This document shows, piece after piece, positions 1 to 9,701 of a DNA stretch of 64,000 nucleotides (positions within the stretch are counted from its first letter, which is position 1; each line of letters opens with the position of its first letter). The notes under the pieces were generated by a model. That model saw only the letters and a program-made list of their open reading frames with translations. It did no database searches and was not told the DNA's origin. The translations under genes and the position numbers were made by a program. Location: positions 62,001 through 126,000 of the forward strand of contig NZ_ATZH01000009.1 in the NCBI RefSeq assembly GCF_000428105.1. Reading direction: 5' to 3'. Source of the stretch: Bacteroides pyogenes DSM 20611 = JCM 6294. GTDB taxonomy: Bacteria; Bacteroidota; Bacteroidia; Bacteroidales; Bacteroidaceae.

Positions 1-2
1 CC

Positions 3-311
3 GAAAACCAATTGGGAGCTGTTTATCCGCGTCCGGCAGAAGAATCGGAAAGCTGGAACTCCGAGCCTTCTACCTTATGGTTACAGGATGCTTCTTATCT
101 CAGGCTGAAAAGTTTGAACGTAGGATATACCATTAGCGGCAACCGCCTACTGAAGAAGGTGGGAGTCAAATCTCTCGGAATCACCTTTAGCGGTTATAAC
201 CTGTTAACGTTCTCTCCGCTCAAGTATATCGATCCGGAAAGCAACCCCGACCGGTTGGGAGATTATCCGTTAATCAAACTGTATAGTTTCGGTTTAAATC
301 TTAACTTCTAA
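3..311 (+). CDS. SusC/RagA family TonB-dependent transporter, C-terminal end (partial)
   Basis: The open frame enters from the left edge and stops at a TAA ending at 311, so only about 102 C-terminal residues are present. They contain the usual last strands of a SusC barrel: a segment reading SLWLQ/STLWLQDASYLRLKSL-like, followed by a 'NLLTFSPLKYIDPES' type loop and a terminal strand ending in Leu-Asn-Phe, the aromatic C-terminus expected for BAM-assembled outer-membrane barrels. A SusD-like gene starts 12 bases downstream, the standard susC-susD order. This is the first of two SusC/SusD pairs in the same locus. The ligand cannot be told from this fragment. Family call is firm; everything upstream lies outside the window. 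Confidence 0.9.
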   Translation, partial: ENQLGAVYPRPAEESESWNSEPSTLWLQDASYLRLKSLNVGYTISGNRLLKKVGVKSLGITFSGYNLLTFSPLKYIDPESNPDRLGDYPLIKLYSFGLNLNF

Positions 312-323
312 AAAAGACGACTT

Positions 324-2087
324 ATGAATAGCATATTAAAAGGTTTTGGAGTTGCGTTGGGCTGCGCGCTGATGGCGTCTTGCTCCGAGATAAGTTTCGG
401 AGATAGCTTTCTGGGCAAACAGCCGGAAAGCTCCGGTGCCACTACCGAAGAGATGTTCTCTTCGAAAGAGAATGCGGAGAAGGTGCTGACAAAGGCTTAT
501 ACCGGATTGAGTTACGGATTGCCTACCGCTTCGGATTATAAGCTGGGAGGAAATATACTCGAATCTATTACCGACTTGTGTTACAGCTTCCGTGATAATA
601 TAAGCGACGGTCCGGTGAAGCTCTATTATAACGGGGCTTTAGGAGCCAACAACGTACCAAGGAATTCGGCTTACAGATTTGGAGCCAAATCGGATTGGAC
701 TACGATACGCTATGCCTGGCTGTATATTGAAAACATAGGAAAGGTTCCCAACATCTCCGATGCTGAAAAAAACGAAGGAGTGGCAGAAGCCAAAACACTG
801 ATCGCGCTCTCTTATTTCGAAATGTTGAGGTATGTAGGAGGCGTGACTTGGTTGGACCATTATGTGGATGTGAATGAAGCCTTGAATTTCCCGCGGATTG
901 GGTTTGCGGAAACAGTGGAGAAGATAGTGGCATTGCTCGATGAAGCCATCCCTGCTTTGAAATGGAAGCAGGACGATATTAATGACGGGCGGATGAGCAA
1001 AGCCGGAGCGATGGCATTGAAATTCAAAGTACTTCACTGGGCTGCCAGTCCCGCTTTCAACTCCGATAAGAAATGGCATCCGGAAGCCGATGAATACACG
1101 TGTTACGGAAATTATAACGCGCAACGCTGGAAAGATGCCGAAACGGCAGGCAGGGAGTTCTTCGAGGAAATGGAGAAACAAAACGGCTATAAATTGATTC
1201 TCCCTTCGGCAAATACTCATCAGGCAAGACGTGCGGCTTATCGCAAAGCTTATTATGACCGTGGTGGAACGGAAGTGCTGATCTCGGTACGAAAAGGCTA
1301 CCTTCCCGCTACACATGCCGATTTTATCGACCAGCGATACTATACCGGGCCTACACTGAATTATGTTGACATGTTTCCTTGGGAAGACGGTTCGGACTTT
1401 CCGGAAGATTTCAATTGGAAGTCGCCTTCCCGCCAACCGTTCTTTAAATATTCCGAAAGCGAAGGCATGGTGCCTACCCGCGATCCGCGACTGTATGAAA
1501 ACGTAGCCTGTCCCGGTGATACGTATTGTGACGGAACTACCGCGCCTGTATACGTGAACCATGCTTCCTACAAACCGGGTAGCGGATTCCTGATTATGAA
1601 ATATATCTTGCAGGAAAACGGAGACCGCGCCAACCGCCCCGTACAATGGCCGCACACCCGGCTGGCAGAAATCATGCTGGGGTATGCGGAGGCCATCAAC
1701 GAGGTCAATGGACGCCCGAACGACCGGGCTTATCAATTGGTGAATGACGTACGTGAGAGAGTGGGGCTTTCGAAACTCCGTCCGGGAATGAACCGCGAGC
1801 AGTTTTTGGAGGCGGTGCTCAGGGAAAGAGCTTTGGAATTGGGATTCGAAGAGGTGCGTTGGTTCGATTTGGTGCGCAGAAACCGCCAAAGCGATTTCAA
1901 GAAGAAGTTGTACGGGTTGAAAAGCAGGGGGAATGATCTGAATCATCCTACGGCATTCACTTTTGAAAAGGTGGCACTCCCCGACCGCTATTGGGTGGCC
2001 AACTGGGATACGAAATGGTATCTGGCCCCGATTCCGCAAGACGAAATCAACAAGAAATACGGAATGACTCAAAATCCGGGTTGGTAA
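324..2087 (+). CDS. SusD/RagB family surface glycan-binding lipoprotein
   Basis: A 587-residue SusD-like lipoprotein that should sit as a lid on the SusC barrel encoded just upstream. The N-terminus is a lipoprotein signal with the lipobox MASC (Cys20). The middle holds helical TPR-like segments typical of the family (for example around 'EAKTLIALSYFEMLRYVGGV'). The C-terminal third carries the conserved SusD signature, with a 'RLAEIMLGYAEAINE' helix, an 'RERALELGFEEVRWFDLVR' helix and the terminal 'LAPIPQDEIN..Y..TQNPGW' motif. The start ATG at 324 follows the upstream stop by 12 bases. It is probably cotranscribed with the genes through the GH16 enzyme. The bound glycan is not evident from sequence alone. 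Confidence 0.95.
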   Translation: MNSILKGFGVALGCALMASCSEISFGDSFLGKQPESSGATTEEMFSSKENAEKVLTKAYTGLSYGLPTASDYKLGGNILESITDLCYSFRDNISDGPVKLYYNGALGANNVPRNSAYRFGAKSDWTTIRYAWLYIENIGKVPNISDAEKNEGVAEAKTLIALSYFEMLRYVGGVTWLDHYVDVNEALNFPRIGFAETVEKIVALLDEAIPALKWKQDDINDGRMSKAGAMALKFKVLHWAASPAFNSDKKWHPEADEYTCYGNYNAQRWKDAETAGREFFEEMEKQNGYKLILPSANTHQARRAAYRKAYYDRGGTEVLISVRKGYLPATHADFIDQRYYTGPTLNYVDMFPWEDGSDFPEDFNWKSPSRQPFFKYSESEGMVPTRDPRLYENVACPGDTYCDGTTAPVYVNHASYKPGSGFLIMKYILQENGDRANRPVQWPHTRLAEIMLGYAEAINEVNGRPNDRAYQLVNDVRERVGLSKLRPGMNREQFLEAVLRERALELGFEEVRWFDLVRRNRQSDFKKKLYGLKSRGNDLNHPTAFTFEKVALPDRYWVANWDTKWYLAPIPQDEINKKYGMTQNPGW

Positions 2088-2117
2088 ATAGCATGTTAAC
2101 TAATATTGATTGAAGAA

Positions 2118-4898
2118 ATGAATAAACTGAATTATATATTAACCACTCTGCTTCTGGGAGGAGCGGTTTCCGCGAATGCGCAATCATCGGTTGTGGCTTC
2201 GGAAAGCAAGCTGCCCGATACGTTAAGTGTCGGTTACCAAATGAATGTATCTTCCCTGACAAGCAGTTATTCTGTAAGCGGAGTCAATGCTTCCGCTTTT
2301 GAGAAGTCTCCGCATGTGGATGTCAGTAAAGCCCTGTACGGGAAAATAGCCGGCTTGAACGTATATCAGGGAACGGGAGCGTCGCCCGACAACCTGTCGG
2401 GCCTGTCCATTCACCGGAATGCACCTTTGGTCTTGGTAGACGGATATCCGCGAAACATTGATGATATCACGTCGATGGAAATAGAGTCGTGCTATATCCT
2501 CAAGGATGCAGCCGCGGCAGCTCTTTACGGAATGAGAGGAGCCAACGGTGTGGTGCTGATTACTACCAAGCGGGGTGCGAACGCTCGTCTGAAAGTGAAA
2601 GTGGATTATAACTTTGGCGTGAACAGCCGGTTTCGCTCACCGGAGTTTGCCGATGCTTACACCTATGCCAAAGCGTTGAATACGGCATTGGCAGCCGATG
2701 GATTGGAAGAACGTTATAACGTGCAGGAACTGGACGCGTTTCAAACGGGAATTTATCCGTACGAATATCCCAATGTAGACTGGTGGAAAGAGATTCTGAA
2801 TAAAAACGGATTTACGCACAACCTGAAAATGTCGTTCAACGGAGGCAATGAGAAGTTCCGTTATTTCACCGTAATCGATTATTATCGCGACCGGTCTATG
2901 TTGAAAAAGAATACGGAAGATGACCGTTATGACACCAATCCTACCGACACACGGTTGCTTCTGCGCACCAATATCGATGTGAATATCACCGAAGGAACGT
3001 ATCTGAAAGCGGGAATAGTAGGAAAACTGCATGAGACGAACGGTACGCATTACGGACGAAATGCCATCTTCCGGCCTGTTTACCGGACTCCTTCGGCGGC
3101 ATTCCCTATCCGTTATGCCAATGGCATATATGGAGGAAGCGCCGTTTACGGAGAGAAGAACCCCGTAGCGTTGTTGAAAGACTACGGTCACATAAGGAGT
3201 ATGTATGGAACACTATTGGCCGATTTGAGCCTTCGCCAGAAGCTGAATATGCTGACTCAGGGCTTAGCGGCGGAAGTATCCGTTTCGTTCGATAACATCG
3301 GGGGCATGCAGGAGAGTAGCAGAAAAGAATACCGCTACATGAATGCCAACGCCCGGATTACAGATGACGGAACATTGGTGACTACTCCGAAAGTATATGG
3401 AAAAGATTCTGAAACACTTGGGCATAGCCAGCCTTTCGAAAGCTTGTTGATGAGAAGCGACCTTCAGGCGAAAATAGATTATCGCCGCGCTTTCGGCAGG
3501 CACGAAATCGGTGGAGCGTTGATATACGATATGCAGTCGGTTGTGAAGCACGGAAGGAACAATACCGCCAAAAACCAGTCGGTGATTGTAAATGCCTCCT
3601 ATATTTACGACAACCGCTACAGCATCAATGCGGTTTTCAATCGTTCCGGTTCGGCTTACCTGCCGGATGGGGATAAATTCGATAACTATCCCGCCCTTTC
3701 TGCCGCATGGGTAGTGTCTAACGAAGCATTTATGAAAAAGATTCTTCCGGTCGATCTGCTTAAACTTCGCGCTTCTTACGGATTGTCAGGCTGGGATGGA
3801 AATCTAACTCACGAGTTGTGGCGGCAAGCTTATGGAGGCAGCGGAACCGGATACAACTTCGGAGCCAATGCAGCACAGGTATGGGGTGGTAGCGAAGGAG
3901 ATCTGCCTGTTACAGGGCTGGTGGCCGAGAGGTCGGAAAAAGCGACGATAGGTGTGGATCTCGCAGCTTTCCGCAACCGATTGAATGTAAGCATGGAAGG
4001 ATTTTATGAAAAGCGTTCGGATGTGTTGGTGCCGGGTTCGAACTCTACTTCCGGAATTATTGGCATCGGTGTAGGGAAGGTGAATGAAGGAATCTATAAG
4101 TACAAGGGTTTCGATCTTGCTTTGGGATGGAATGACCAAATCGGGGATTTCCGATATGGTGCGGGAGCTACGATGTCTTATCTCGATTCTGAAGTGGTAA
4201 ATGAGAATCAGGCTTATCAGGAGCACGATTACTTGTACACAAAGGGAAATCGTGTGGGACAAAGGTATGGCTTGGAAGTTATCGGCTTTTTCAACAGCCG
4301 TCAGGAGATTAACAATAGTCCGAGACAGACATTCTCTCAGGTATCGCCCGGAGATGTGAAGTACAAAGACCAGAACGGCGATAACATTATCGACGAAAAA
4401 GACGTTGTTCGCATGTTCGGCTCGTCCATCCCCCGTTGCTACTTCGGATTTAACGTAAATCTGGGTTATAAACGGTTCGAAGTTTCCGCCGATTTCCAAG
4501 GGATGACGGGAGTAACTGTTTCGTTGCTCGACAGTCCGCTCTACCGTCCGCTTGTGGATAACGGAAACATTTCGCACACTTTCCTTAAAGAAGAAGTGTA
4601 TTGGACTGCAGAGAATAAGGCGGGAGCCACCATGCCCCGGCTTACCACTCTCGAGAATATGAACAACTATCGCGCCAGTTCGCTTTGGTATCGCGACGGG
4701 TCGTTCATCAAACTGCGCAACCTGCTAGTGGCTTATACTTTCCCGAAATCGCAAACACGGTTTGCCGATTTGAAAGTGTTTGTGCAAGGAACCAATCTGT
4801 TTTCGCTGGATAACATCGGCTTTGCCGATCCCGAACAACTCGGAATCGCTTATCCGTCGACGAGAAGCTATTGGGCGGGTATTAAACTGAATTTCTAA
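2118..4898 (+). CDS. SusC/RagA family TonB-dependent transporter, short form without N-terminal regulatory domain
   Basis: An outer-membrane TonB-dependent importer of 926 residues from the ATG at 2118. An in-frame TTG at 2106 is possible but leaves four extra residues before a good signal peptide (MNKLNYILTTLLLGGAVSANA). The plug domain begins almost at once: 'VSKALYGKIAGLNVYQGTG', 'PLVLVDGYPR', 'YILKDAAAAALYGMRGANGVVLITTKRG' are the classic SusC plug blocks. The beta-barrel follows and ends in Leu-Asn-Phe. Most SusC proteins carry a CarboxypepD_reg-like domain and a clear TonB box before the plug. Here there is room for only about 45 residues between the signal peptide and the plug, and the upstream gap is 30 bases, so the domain is truly absent. 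It is the second SusC of this PUL. Confidence 0.93.
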   Translation: MNKLNYILTTLLLGGAVSANAQSSVVASESKLPDTLSVGYQMNVSSLTSSYSVSGVNASAFEKSPHVDVSKALYGKIAGLNVYQGTGASPDNLSGLSIHRNAPLVLVDGYPRNIDDITSMEIESCYILKDAAAAALYGMRGANGVVLITTKRGANARLKVKVDYNFGVNSRFRSPEFADAYTYAKALNTALAADGLEERYNVQELDAFQTGIYPYEYPNVDWWKEILNKNGFTHNLKMSFNGGNEKFRYFTVIDYYRDRSMLKKNTEDDRYDTNPTDTRLLLRTNIDVNITEGTYLKAGIVGKLHETNGTHYGRNAIFRPVYRTPSAAFPIRYANGIYGGSAVYGEKNPVALLKDYGHIRSMYGTLLADLSLRQKLNMLTQGLAAEVSVSFDNIGGMQESSRKEYRYMNANARITDDGTLVTTPKVYGKDSETLGHSQPFESLLMRSDLQAKIDYRRAFGRHEIGGALIYDMQSVVKHGRNNTAKNQSVIVNASYIYDNRYSINAVFNRSGSAYLPDGDKFDNYPALSAAWVVSNEAFMKKILPVDLLKLRASYGLSGWDGNLTHELWRQAYGGSGTGYNFGANAAQVWGGSEGDLPVTGLVAERSEKATIGVDLAAFRNRLNVSMEGFYEKRSDVLVPGSNSTSGIIGIGVGKVNEGIYKYKGFDLALGWNDQIGDFRYGAGATMSYLDSEVVNENQAYQEHDYLYTKGNRVGQRYGLEVIGFFNSRQEINNSPRQTFSQVSPGDVKYKDQNGDNIIDEKDVVRMFGSSIPRCYFGFNVNLGYKRFEVSADFQGMTGVTVSLLDSPLYRPLVDNGNISHTFLKEEVYWTAENKAGATMPRLTTLENMNNYRASSLWYRDGSFIKLRNLLVAYTFPKSQTRFADLKVFVQGTNLFSLDNIGFADPEQLGIAYPSTRSYWAGIKLNF

Positions 4899-4911
4899 TG
4901 CAAACTAACTG

Positions 4912-6639
4912 ATGAATGCTATGAGAGTAAAATACATTATCATGACTATATGGTCTTCGTTGTTGTTGGCTTCATGTAACTATCTCGATTTCGATGAGAC
5001 AAGCGGACTGAAAACAAAAGAAGACATGTACAAATATTTCGGAAGCACCGAGAATATGCTTACCCATGTATATTCATTCATGCCGCAGGGATGCCGCTGG
5101 TTCGGAGCTTCGGGAGCTTTATACCCTGAAGGGTACGGAATGCGTGATTGCGCTTCCGACGACGGAGAGTTCGGAGCGGTAGCGGAACCCGTGCAAAATG
5201 TGAACAACGGCAACTGGTCGCCGATTAAGACTTACGATGATGCGTGGATGCTGTACAATGGCATACGTGCGGCTAACAGCTTTATTGAAGACATTGCCAA
5301 GGTCGATTTCTCGCGTTACGAGTACAATGGGAATTATAAGAACTGGATGAAGAAGCTGAAGTATTTCCCCTACGAGGCGAGGGTGCTGCGGGCGTATTAC
5401 TTTTTTGAACTGGCGCGCCGTTACGGCGATATTGCCATGCCCTTGAAGGTTCTGAATAAAGAGGAGGCGAACACGATCGGAAAAACTCCATTCGATGAGG
5501 TGATCCGCTTCATTGTCGACGAATGTGAAGAAGCGACAGAGAATTTGCCCGAGAGCTATGCCAACGAACCCGACAAGCAGGTGGGACGCATAACGAAAGG
5601 CTTTGCCATGGCGGTGAAATCGAAGGCTTTGCTCTATGCCGCCAGCAAGCTGCACAACCCTTCGATGGACGCTGAAAGATGGAAACAGTCGGCTAAAGCG
5701 GCACTGGATATAATGGAAACCGGGTTGTATGCTCTCTCTTCACAGGAGAGCGCCAATAATGTTGCTTCTACCGAAGTGGTCCTGATGCGCATGAATTCCG
5801 AATCGGCAAACTTCGAATTGTATAATTTTCCTATCCGGTTCACCGAAGGGAGACGTGGCTCAGGTATGATTGCTTACGGCAATTTCCCTTCCCAGAATCT
5901 TGTAGATGCTTTTGAGACGGTAAACGGCTATAAAGTGACTTTGGAAGATAAAGGTTGGGTCTGCGCCGATCCGCAGTTTGATGCGCAGAATCCTTACGCT
6001 AATCGTGACCCGCGCTTCTACCGGGTGGTTCTGGCCAACGGATCGAAGTTCAAAGAAAGCACTATCGAGACCTTCGAGGGTGGAAAAGACTGTTTCCCGG
6101 TAACGCAAGGCGGCTCTCCTACCGGATATTACCTGCGCAAATACATTCAGGAGACTACGAGCTTTACGCCCGACAAGGAAGTAAGCAACAAGCATCATTG
6201 GGTGATTTACCGTTATGCGGAAACGTTGCTCACGTATGCCGAATCGATGATAAACGCTTTCGGTGATGCAAACTATACGGACGGTGTGTATAAGCATTCC
6301 GCTCTATGGGCGCTCAATGAGGTGCGAAAGAATGCAGGCATGCCCGCAATCCCTTCGTGCGACAAAGATGAGTTCATCCGGCGTTTGTACAACGAGTGGC
6401 GGGTAGAGTTTGCTTTCGAAGATCACCGCTTTTGGGATGTGAGAAGGTGGAAGATTGCCGATTCTACACAAAGGGAACTATACGGTGTAAAAATAGAAAA
6501 GAAGCAGGACGGTAGTTTCTCTTTTTACAGAAACCTTTACGAAATCCGCAAGTGGAGGGACTGCATGTATCTGTATCCCATTCCGCAAAGCGAGTTGTAT
6601 AAAAATAAGAACTTGAATCCTCAAAACACAGGATGGTAA
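4912..6639 (+). CDS. SusD/RagB family surface glycan-binding lipoprotein
   Basis: A SusD-like protein of 575 residues, partner of the short SusC that ends 13 bases upstream. The N-terminus has a lipoprotein signal with lipobox LLLASC. A second ATG three codons in (4921) would work equally well. Conserved SusD blocks are visible: 'YDDAWMLYNGIRAANSFIEDI', 'EARVLRAYYFFELARRYGDIAMP', 'YAETLLTYAESMINAFGD', 'RRLYNEWRVEFAFEDHRFWDVRRWK' and the terminal 'YLYPIPQSEL...LNPQNTGW'. Together with the upstream pair it makes a tandem SusC/SusD-SusC/SusD arrangement, which suggests two oligosaccharide ports for one polysaccharide or two recent paralogues with different preferences. Confidence 0.95.
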   Translation: MNAMRVKYIIMTIWSSLLLASCNYLDFDETSGLKTKEDMYKYFGSTENMLTHVYSFMPQGCRWFGASGALYPEGYGMRDCASDDGEFGAVAEPVQNVNNGNWSPIKTYDDAWMLYNGIRAANSFIEDIAKVDFSRYEYNGNYKNWMKKLKYFPYEARVLRAYYFFELARRYGDIAMPLKVLNKEEANTIGKTPFDEVIRFIVDECEEATENLPESYANEPDKQVGRITKGFAMAVKSKALLYAASKLHNPSMDAERWKQSAKAALDIMETGLYALSSQESANNVASTEVVLMRMNSESANFELYNFPIRFTEGRRGSGMIAYGNFPSQNLVDAFETVNGYKVTLEDKGWVCADPQFDAQNPYANRDPRFYRVVLANGSKFKESTIETFEGGKDCFPVTQGGSPTGYYLRKYIQETTSFTPDKEVSNKHHWVIYRYAETLLTYAESMINAFGDANYTDGVYKHSALWALNEVRKNAGMPAIPSCDKDEFIRRLYNEWRVEFAFEDHRFWDVRRWKIADSTQRELYGVKIEKKQDGSFSFYRNLYEIRKWRDCMYLYPIPQSELYKNKNLNPQNTGW

Positions 6640-6671
6640 TCAATTTGTTTAATCCAATAGTTTAAAGACGT

Positions 6672-8150
6672 ATGAAAAAGTTATATAACAACACATTATT
6701 GCAACTGATTTTTGCCTTGTGCGCATTCAGTTTCACCGCTTGTCAGGAGTTCGATATCGACTCTCAACCGGAAGGTCCGCTCAATATCCGCATCGATGCG
6801 CAAGACGCGTATACCGTAACGGCTACTTCACCCAGCAATGTGGTTTTCAATATCAGCTCCAACACTCCGTGGACAATCAGCAGCGACCGGCAATGGTGCA
6901 AGGCTACTCCCGCCATGAGCGCGTCCAGCTCGCTGGTTTCGGAAATTGTGGTGACAACGGAGCCGAATACCGGAAAACAGTCGCGTACAGCTACGCTGAC
7001 AATCAAAGCCGAAGGCATCGAAGAAGCAAGGGTAATCACCATCACGCAAGCTTCGAAAGAAAATCTGGTGGTGATTCCTTACGACGGAATGGTTCCCACC
7101 GAAGGCGGAAAAATCTCTTTCAACATCATTTCGAATAAACCTTGGGAGATTATTCCTTCCACTCAGTTCCTCGAAAACATTGACAAGGCTTCCGGGCAAG
7201 GGAATGAGAGTGGAGAGAAAGAGAGTATCAGCATCACTCTTCCCGAAAATCCGGGTGCGCGGAGAAGCGGCACACTTACCGTGAAGACCGATTATGAAGA
7301 GTTTACCTTCACTGTTCATCAGGATGGAGTGGTAATTGAGCAGGAAGAGCCTTCGGAAAGCGGAACAATTGACTTCGGCTGGAACGAATCGGAAAAAGTG
7401 GTGAAAGTGCGGGCGAATAAGGCATGGAAGGTGAAAGTGCCCGAAGAGTTTGCTGCTTGGATGAGAGCGGAAGCTCTGAACGAATCGGAACTGAAGATAT
7501 CTGTGAAGCCCAGCAACCGGTTGGTTACCCGGAAGGCACATGTGTTGCTGTCGACAGTAGACATTATTCCGGGCTTTGAGGGAGTATCTTTCGGAATCAC
7601 GCAACGCCCGCAGTTCTGGTTCAGTGCGGCCGGTGAAAACTATACAGTGGACGAGCAAACCGGAAATGTGAAAATGAAGGCAGTTGTAAACAACAATATC
7701 GTTTCCAACTATGCGTTCAGGAAAGGACGCCTGAGTTTCGAATTCGCAGAAATGAACCTGACGGGAAAATCGCGCTTGGTATTCAATATGTGGCCGAACA
7801 AGGGAAATACCAACTTCCATTTCTGGCTGAGGTCGGATGCTCCATGCCAGTACACATGCGGCGGCAGCGGGTTTGCGTGGCAGCAGAAAACCTTCAAGCT
7901 GACAGCGGAACAAGTGAACGCGATTCGCAAGATAGATTTTTATGTGGAAAACGATCCGGATAATGCCGGCAAGCTGAGATTGAGACTGGTGATCGACGGG
8001 ACGGAGATGGCCGTGCTCGGCAATAAGAGCAACTGTTACGAGGAAGATCCTGATAACAATCCGGGGCAAATGGTGAATCTTCAGATCACAGTAGCGGAAC
8101 CTGACGATTACTATGTGATTAAGAGCATCACCCACGAACCTGAGGAGTGA
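6672..8150 (+). CDS. BACON-domain surface lipoprotein (putative surface glycan-binding protein)
   Basis: A 492-residue lipoprotein with lipobox FTAC. It has three tandem Ig-like BACON-type domains, at about residues 45-128, 130-217 and 225-317. The repeated pattern is 'F.I.SN.PW.I' ... 'SRTATLTI' ... 'ITITQ'. The C-terminal part (about 320-492) has no enzyme motif I can see and resembles a beta-sandwich ligand-binding module. BACON domains act as spacers or glycan-facing modules in PUL lipoproteins. In characterised beta-glucan PULs a BACON-containing protein sits between susD and the glycoside hydrolase, as here. It lies 32 bases after susD and 27 bases before a second protein of the same design, which suggests duplication and divergence. 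Confidence 0.85.
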   Translation: MKKLYNNTLLQLIFALCAFSFTACQEFDIDSQPEGPLNIRIDAQDAYTVTATSPSNVVFNISSNTPWTISSDRQWCKATPAMSASSSLVSEIVVTTEPNTGKQSRTATLTIKAEGIEEARVITITQASKENLVVIPYDGMVPTEGGKISFNIISNKPWEIIPSTQFLENIDKASGQGNESGEKESISITLPENPGARRSGTLTVKTDYEEFTFTVHQDGVVIEQEEPSESGTIDFGWNESEKVVKVRANKAWKVKVPEEFAAWMRAEALNESELKISVKPSNRLVTRKAHVLLSTVDIIPGFEGVSFGITQRPQFWFSAAGENYTVDEQTGNVKMKAVVNNNIVSNYAFRKGRLSFEFAEMNLTGKSRLVFNMWPNKGNTNFHFWLRSDAPCQYTCGGSGFAWQQKTFKLTAEQVNAIRKIDFYVENDPDNAGKLRLRLVIDGTEMAVLGNKSNCYEEDPDNNPGQMVNLQITVAEPDDYYVIKSITHEPEE

Positions 8151-8177
8151 TTTTAAAAAGCTAAAAACGAAAAGATT

Positions 8178-9659
8178 ATGAAACTTGTGAAATATAGAAC
8201 AGCATTATTGGGCTTTTCGCTCTTTGCTCTTTGGGGGATGTCTACCTTGCTGCAAAGTTGTAAAGATGATGAGAAAGCCGAGAAATGGGTCGACTTGCGT
8301 TACAGGGTGGAAGATGCTTACTTGTTGGAAGCCAAAAATCCCGAGCCGGTTTCTTTCCTTGTCAAATCGACCGATCCTTGGGAAGTGTTCGGCAAATACG
8401 ATTGGTACGCTATCTCGCCCGCTAAGGGCGAGGCGGGTGAGACTTATACGGTAACCATCACCTGCAAAGAAAATACGGAGCTCGACGACCGGACGGATAC
8501 CATCAGTATCAAAAGCGACTATTGGACGGGCAAACGGTTTGTGCTTATGCAAAAGGGCATCGCCTATCTCGATGTGGAAGGCGTGGAGATGATTGGAAGG
8601 GAAGGAGAGGAGATGGCATTCGATGTGCTCAGCAATCAGAAATGGACGGCGAAGGTAACGGAAGGCGCTGTTTGGCTGAAACTCCGCTCGGGGATGTCCG
8701 GCGAGCAGAATGGGAAAGTTGTAGTATCCGCTTCTCCCAATACGGGCGAGCAGCGCACGGGCGTAGTGACCATATACGATCGCCACGGTAAGGTGGCGCG
8801 CGAAGTGGCGTGCACGCAAGACGGTGTTTTGCTGACTCCCGCAACTCCCGAAAACGGAAAATGGTTTGCCGTGTACGAGAAAGCGCAGCAACTGGTGATT
8901 CCTGTGGAGTCGAACGCAGAATGGAGCGTATCTAAAGAGAATGAGGCAGATGACGACTGGTACGAGTTTGAAAAGACTTCGTTCAGCGGTTCCGCCAATC
9001 TGGTAATCAATGTATCCGAACACAAAGGTTCCAGCGTGCGTACAGGGATAATCGTGCTCACTACCAAAGCTGACGAGGGAGCTACTCCGCTTGTGAAAAC
9101 AGTGAAGTTCAAACAAGCCAATCCGAAGATTCCGGTGGTAAAAGAGGTGAACCGTACCATCAGCGGAGATTTCTACGGTCCGGGCGGCTTGATGCCGGGA
9201 CGCTACAATTTCTATCTGGAGCCGTTTGGCAATACACGCGTCAATCTGTTCTTTATCTGGAGCGGAAGCAACCCGTATGCGGAATTGCGTTTCCATGTGC
9301 TGAACAAGAAAACGAGCCTGAGCACTACCCCTTGGTGCGGCGATGTGTTTAGCGAGAACAGCAATTGTATCCGCGACGTAGATACCGGGAAGCCGAATGT
9401 GTTGTCGTTCGATATTCAGAAGGCGGTCGACCCGAATGATCCGTCTAAGGCATGGATTTATACCGAATGGATACTCAACGATGCGGTGATAGCCAAGGCA
9501 ACCAGCGACGGTATAACCGATTCGAACGGTTCGAGCGATACATGGAAAGTTCCGTTCGACCAGATCAGCGCCGGGGGAACCTTCTTGCTGCGCGCGTCAG
9601 GAGGAAGCGTAGTGTTTACGAAGTGGGAGTACATCGCTCCGTTGGTTTGGGGAGATTAA
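8178..9659 (+). CDS. BACON-domain surface lipoprotein, second copy
   Basis: A 493-residue lipoprotein with lipobox LQSC followed by Lys-Asp-Asp-Glu. That matches the K-(D/E)2 surface-export pattern of Bacteroidota lipoproteins. Its design matches the preceding gene: three BACON-like repeats (about residues 40-126, 128-216 and 225-318; blocks 'VSFLVKSTDPWEV', 'MAFDVLSNQKWTAKV', 'LVIPVESNAEWSV') and a different 160-residue C-terminal module beginning near 'RTISGDFYGPGGLMPGRYNFYLEP'. Nothing in it looks catalytic. The most likely role is surface glycan binding for the GH16 enzyme encoded next. The C-terminal modules of the two BACON proteins are not obviously alike, so they may bind different parts of the same polymer. 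Confidence 0.82.
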   Translation: MKLVKYRTALLGFSLFALWGMSTLLQSCKDDEKAEKWVDLRYRVEDAYLLEAKNPEPVSFLVKSTDPWEVFGKYDWYAISPAKGEAGETYTVTITCKENTELDDRTDTISIKSDYWTGKRFVLMQKGIAYLDVEGVEMIGREGEEMAFDVLSNQKWTAKVTEGAVWLKLRSGMSGEQNGKVVVSASPNTGEQRTGVVTIYDRHGKVAREVACTQDGVLLTPATPENGKWFAVYEKAQQLVIPVESNAEWSVSKENEADDDWYEFEKTSFSGSANLVINVSEHKGSSVRTGIIVLTTKADEGATPLVKTVKFKQANPKIPVVKEVNRTISGDFYGPGGLMPGRYNFYLEPFGNTRVNLFFIWSGSNPYAELRFHVLNKKTSLSTTPWCGDVFSENSNCIRDVDTGKPNVLSFDIQKAVDPNDPSKAWIYTEWILNDAVIAKATSDGITDSNGSSDTWKVPFDQISAGGTFLLRASGGSVVFTKWEYIAPLVWGD

Positions 9660-9701
9660 AGCATCGGCAACCGATATATGAATCAATAAAACAACAAGAA
9701 T

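Noticed and set aside
639-2072. Long - strand open frame (477 codons) opposite the first SusD gene
   Set aside because: It is the shadow of a well-supported SusD gene in another frame, with no signal peptide, domain or ribosome site. Similar antisense frames opposite the BACON, SusC and TonB receptor genes were rejected for the same reason.
6828-8135. 435-codon - strand frame opposite the first BACON gene
   Set aside because: Composition is His/Arg/Phe-rich, as expected for an antisense shadow of a GC-balanced coding region. The + strand frame has a lipobox and recognisable domains.
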